A DNA stretch of 56,196 nt from CAZWKX01 sp964633975 (lineage in GTDB: Bacteria; Actinomycetota; Acidimicrobiia; Spongiisociales; UBA11373): positions 1 through 56,196 of the forward strand of contig CAZWKX010000010.1 of the NCBI GenBank assembly GCA_964633975.1. Reading direction: 5' to 3'. Position 1 is the first letter of the stretch. Each line of letters starts with the position of its first letter. The notes beneath the pieces are model-generated. The model made no database searches. It worked only from the letters and a program-made list of their open reading frames with translations, and was not told the DNA's origin. Shown here one piece after another: positions 55,837-56,196 of this stretch. Both the position numbers and the translations under genes were made by a program.

Positions 55837-56196
55837 ATGACAAGGTCCATGCTGAAGGCGGCGGCGCTTCTCATCGCCGTCCTGACGATCACCGCCGGCT
55901 GTGGCGGCAATGAGAGTGTGCTCGAGGCCGGTGGCGTCACGACCAGCGTCGAGAGCGGCGCGATCACCACCACCACCGCGGCAACGAGTGAGACCAGCGG
56001 CACCGCGACCGCCGGAGGCGACATCACCGACCTGTACGCGCAGTATCAGACGGCGGCGCTGCGCACCACCTACCTGTCGGGTCCCGACCCCAACCCGGAT
56101 GTCATCACGTTCTCCCAGGATCCGACCCAAGACCCACCGGTGTCGGCGATGATCATGGAAGACGGCAAGGTCATCGTCCGCGGCGATGAGTTCATC
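55837..56196 (+). CDS. Putative lipoprotein, 3' partial
   Basis: The frame opens at ATG 55837 and runs off the window after 120 codons. The N-terminus is a lipoprotein signal (MLKAAALLIAVLTITAGC), followed by an acidic, Thr-rich linker (residues about 30-65) and the start of a folded domain (DLYAQYQTAALRTTYLSG, VSAMIMEDGKVIVRGDEFI). The visible part is too short to assign, although it recalls exported lipoproteins that carry a lipid-binding or copper-binding C-terminal domain. GCGAGGAAAC lies immediately upstream. Confidence 0.8.
   Translation, partial: MTRSMLKAAALLIAVLTITAGCGGNESVLEAGGVTTSVESGAITTTTAATSETSGTATAGGDITDLYAQYQTAALRTTYLSGPDPNPDVITFSQDPTQDPPVSAMIMEDGKVIVRGDEFI

Overview
This is a 56 kb, high-GC, gene-dense chromosomal window that looks actinobacterial. 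The signs are a bacterial proteasome activator ending in GQYL, two enzymes of F420-using families, TAnnnT -10 boxes placed 6-8 bases before start codons (leaderless genes), and lipoproteins with Thr/Ala-rich linkers. The linkers and gene mix would suit an Acidimicrobiia-like lineage, but that placement is inference. I see no phage, insertion sequence or CRISPR array.

Layout. Bases 1-6.5 kb hold the end of an RTX-repeat protein, then a co-directional sugar set: an RfbF-like nucleotidyltransferase that appears to start at CTG, an epimerase, two C-methyltransferase-type enzymes and a sulfotransferase. Bases 6.5-20.4 kb are mixed: a glycosyltransferase, a LacI regulator broken by a one-base frameshift at a slippery heptamer, cyclophilin, Bpa, a secreted protein, an F420-type reductase, a TGS GTPase, a CREST membrane hydrolase, a PQQ-like propeller, an S41-like protein lacking its serine, a Na+/Ca2+ exchanger, two hydrolases and an SRAP protein. 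Bases 20.5-26.6 kb are gltB-gltD. Bases 26.6-35.4 kb hold an MscS channel and a surface-glycan group: a GT4-sulfotransferase fusion, a GT-C glycosyltransferase fused to RTX repeats, a polyprenyl-phosphate glycosyltransferase, a flippase-like protein and another sulfotransferase. Bases 35.5-41.6 kb are a PrsW-type protease gene coupled to a 1708-residue membrane protein with a recent internal duplication. Bases 41.8-45.4 kb are a DUF4342/ABC exporter operon. Bases 45.7-49.2 kb hold a luciferase-like oxidoreductase and a polar amino acid ABC importer. The rest has a fourth sulfotransferase, a 5'-3' exonuclease, a rhodanese, tRNA-Lys, two lipoproteins and an RTX-SpoIID fusion.

How the parts fit together. 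The strongest theme is a sulfated cell-surface glycan: nucleotide-sugar synthesis and C-methylation, lipid-linked transfer, membrane glycosyltransfer and four sulfotransferase domains. The most unusual feature is a cysteine-bracketed RTX module with an exact 44-residue Cys-Cys spacing. It is attached to three otherwise unrelated proteins, one of them the GT-C glycosyltransferase. This suggests a shared Ca2+-dependent surface module in this organism; its function cannot be read from sequence.
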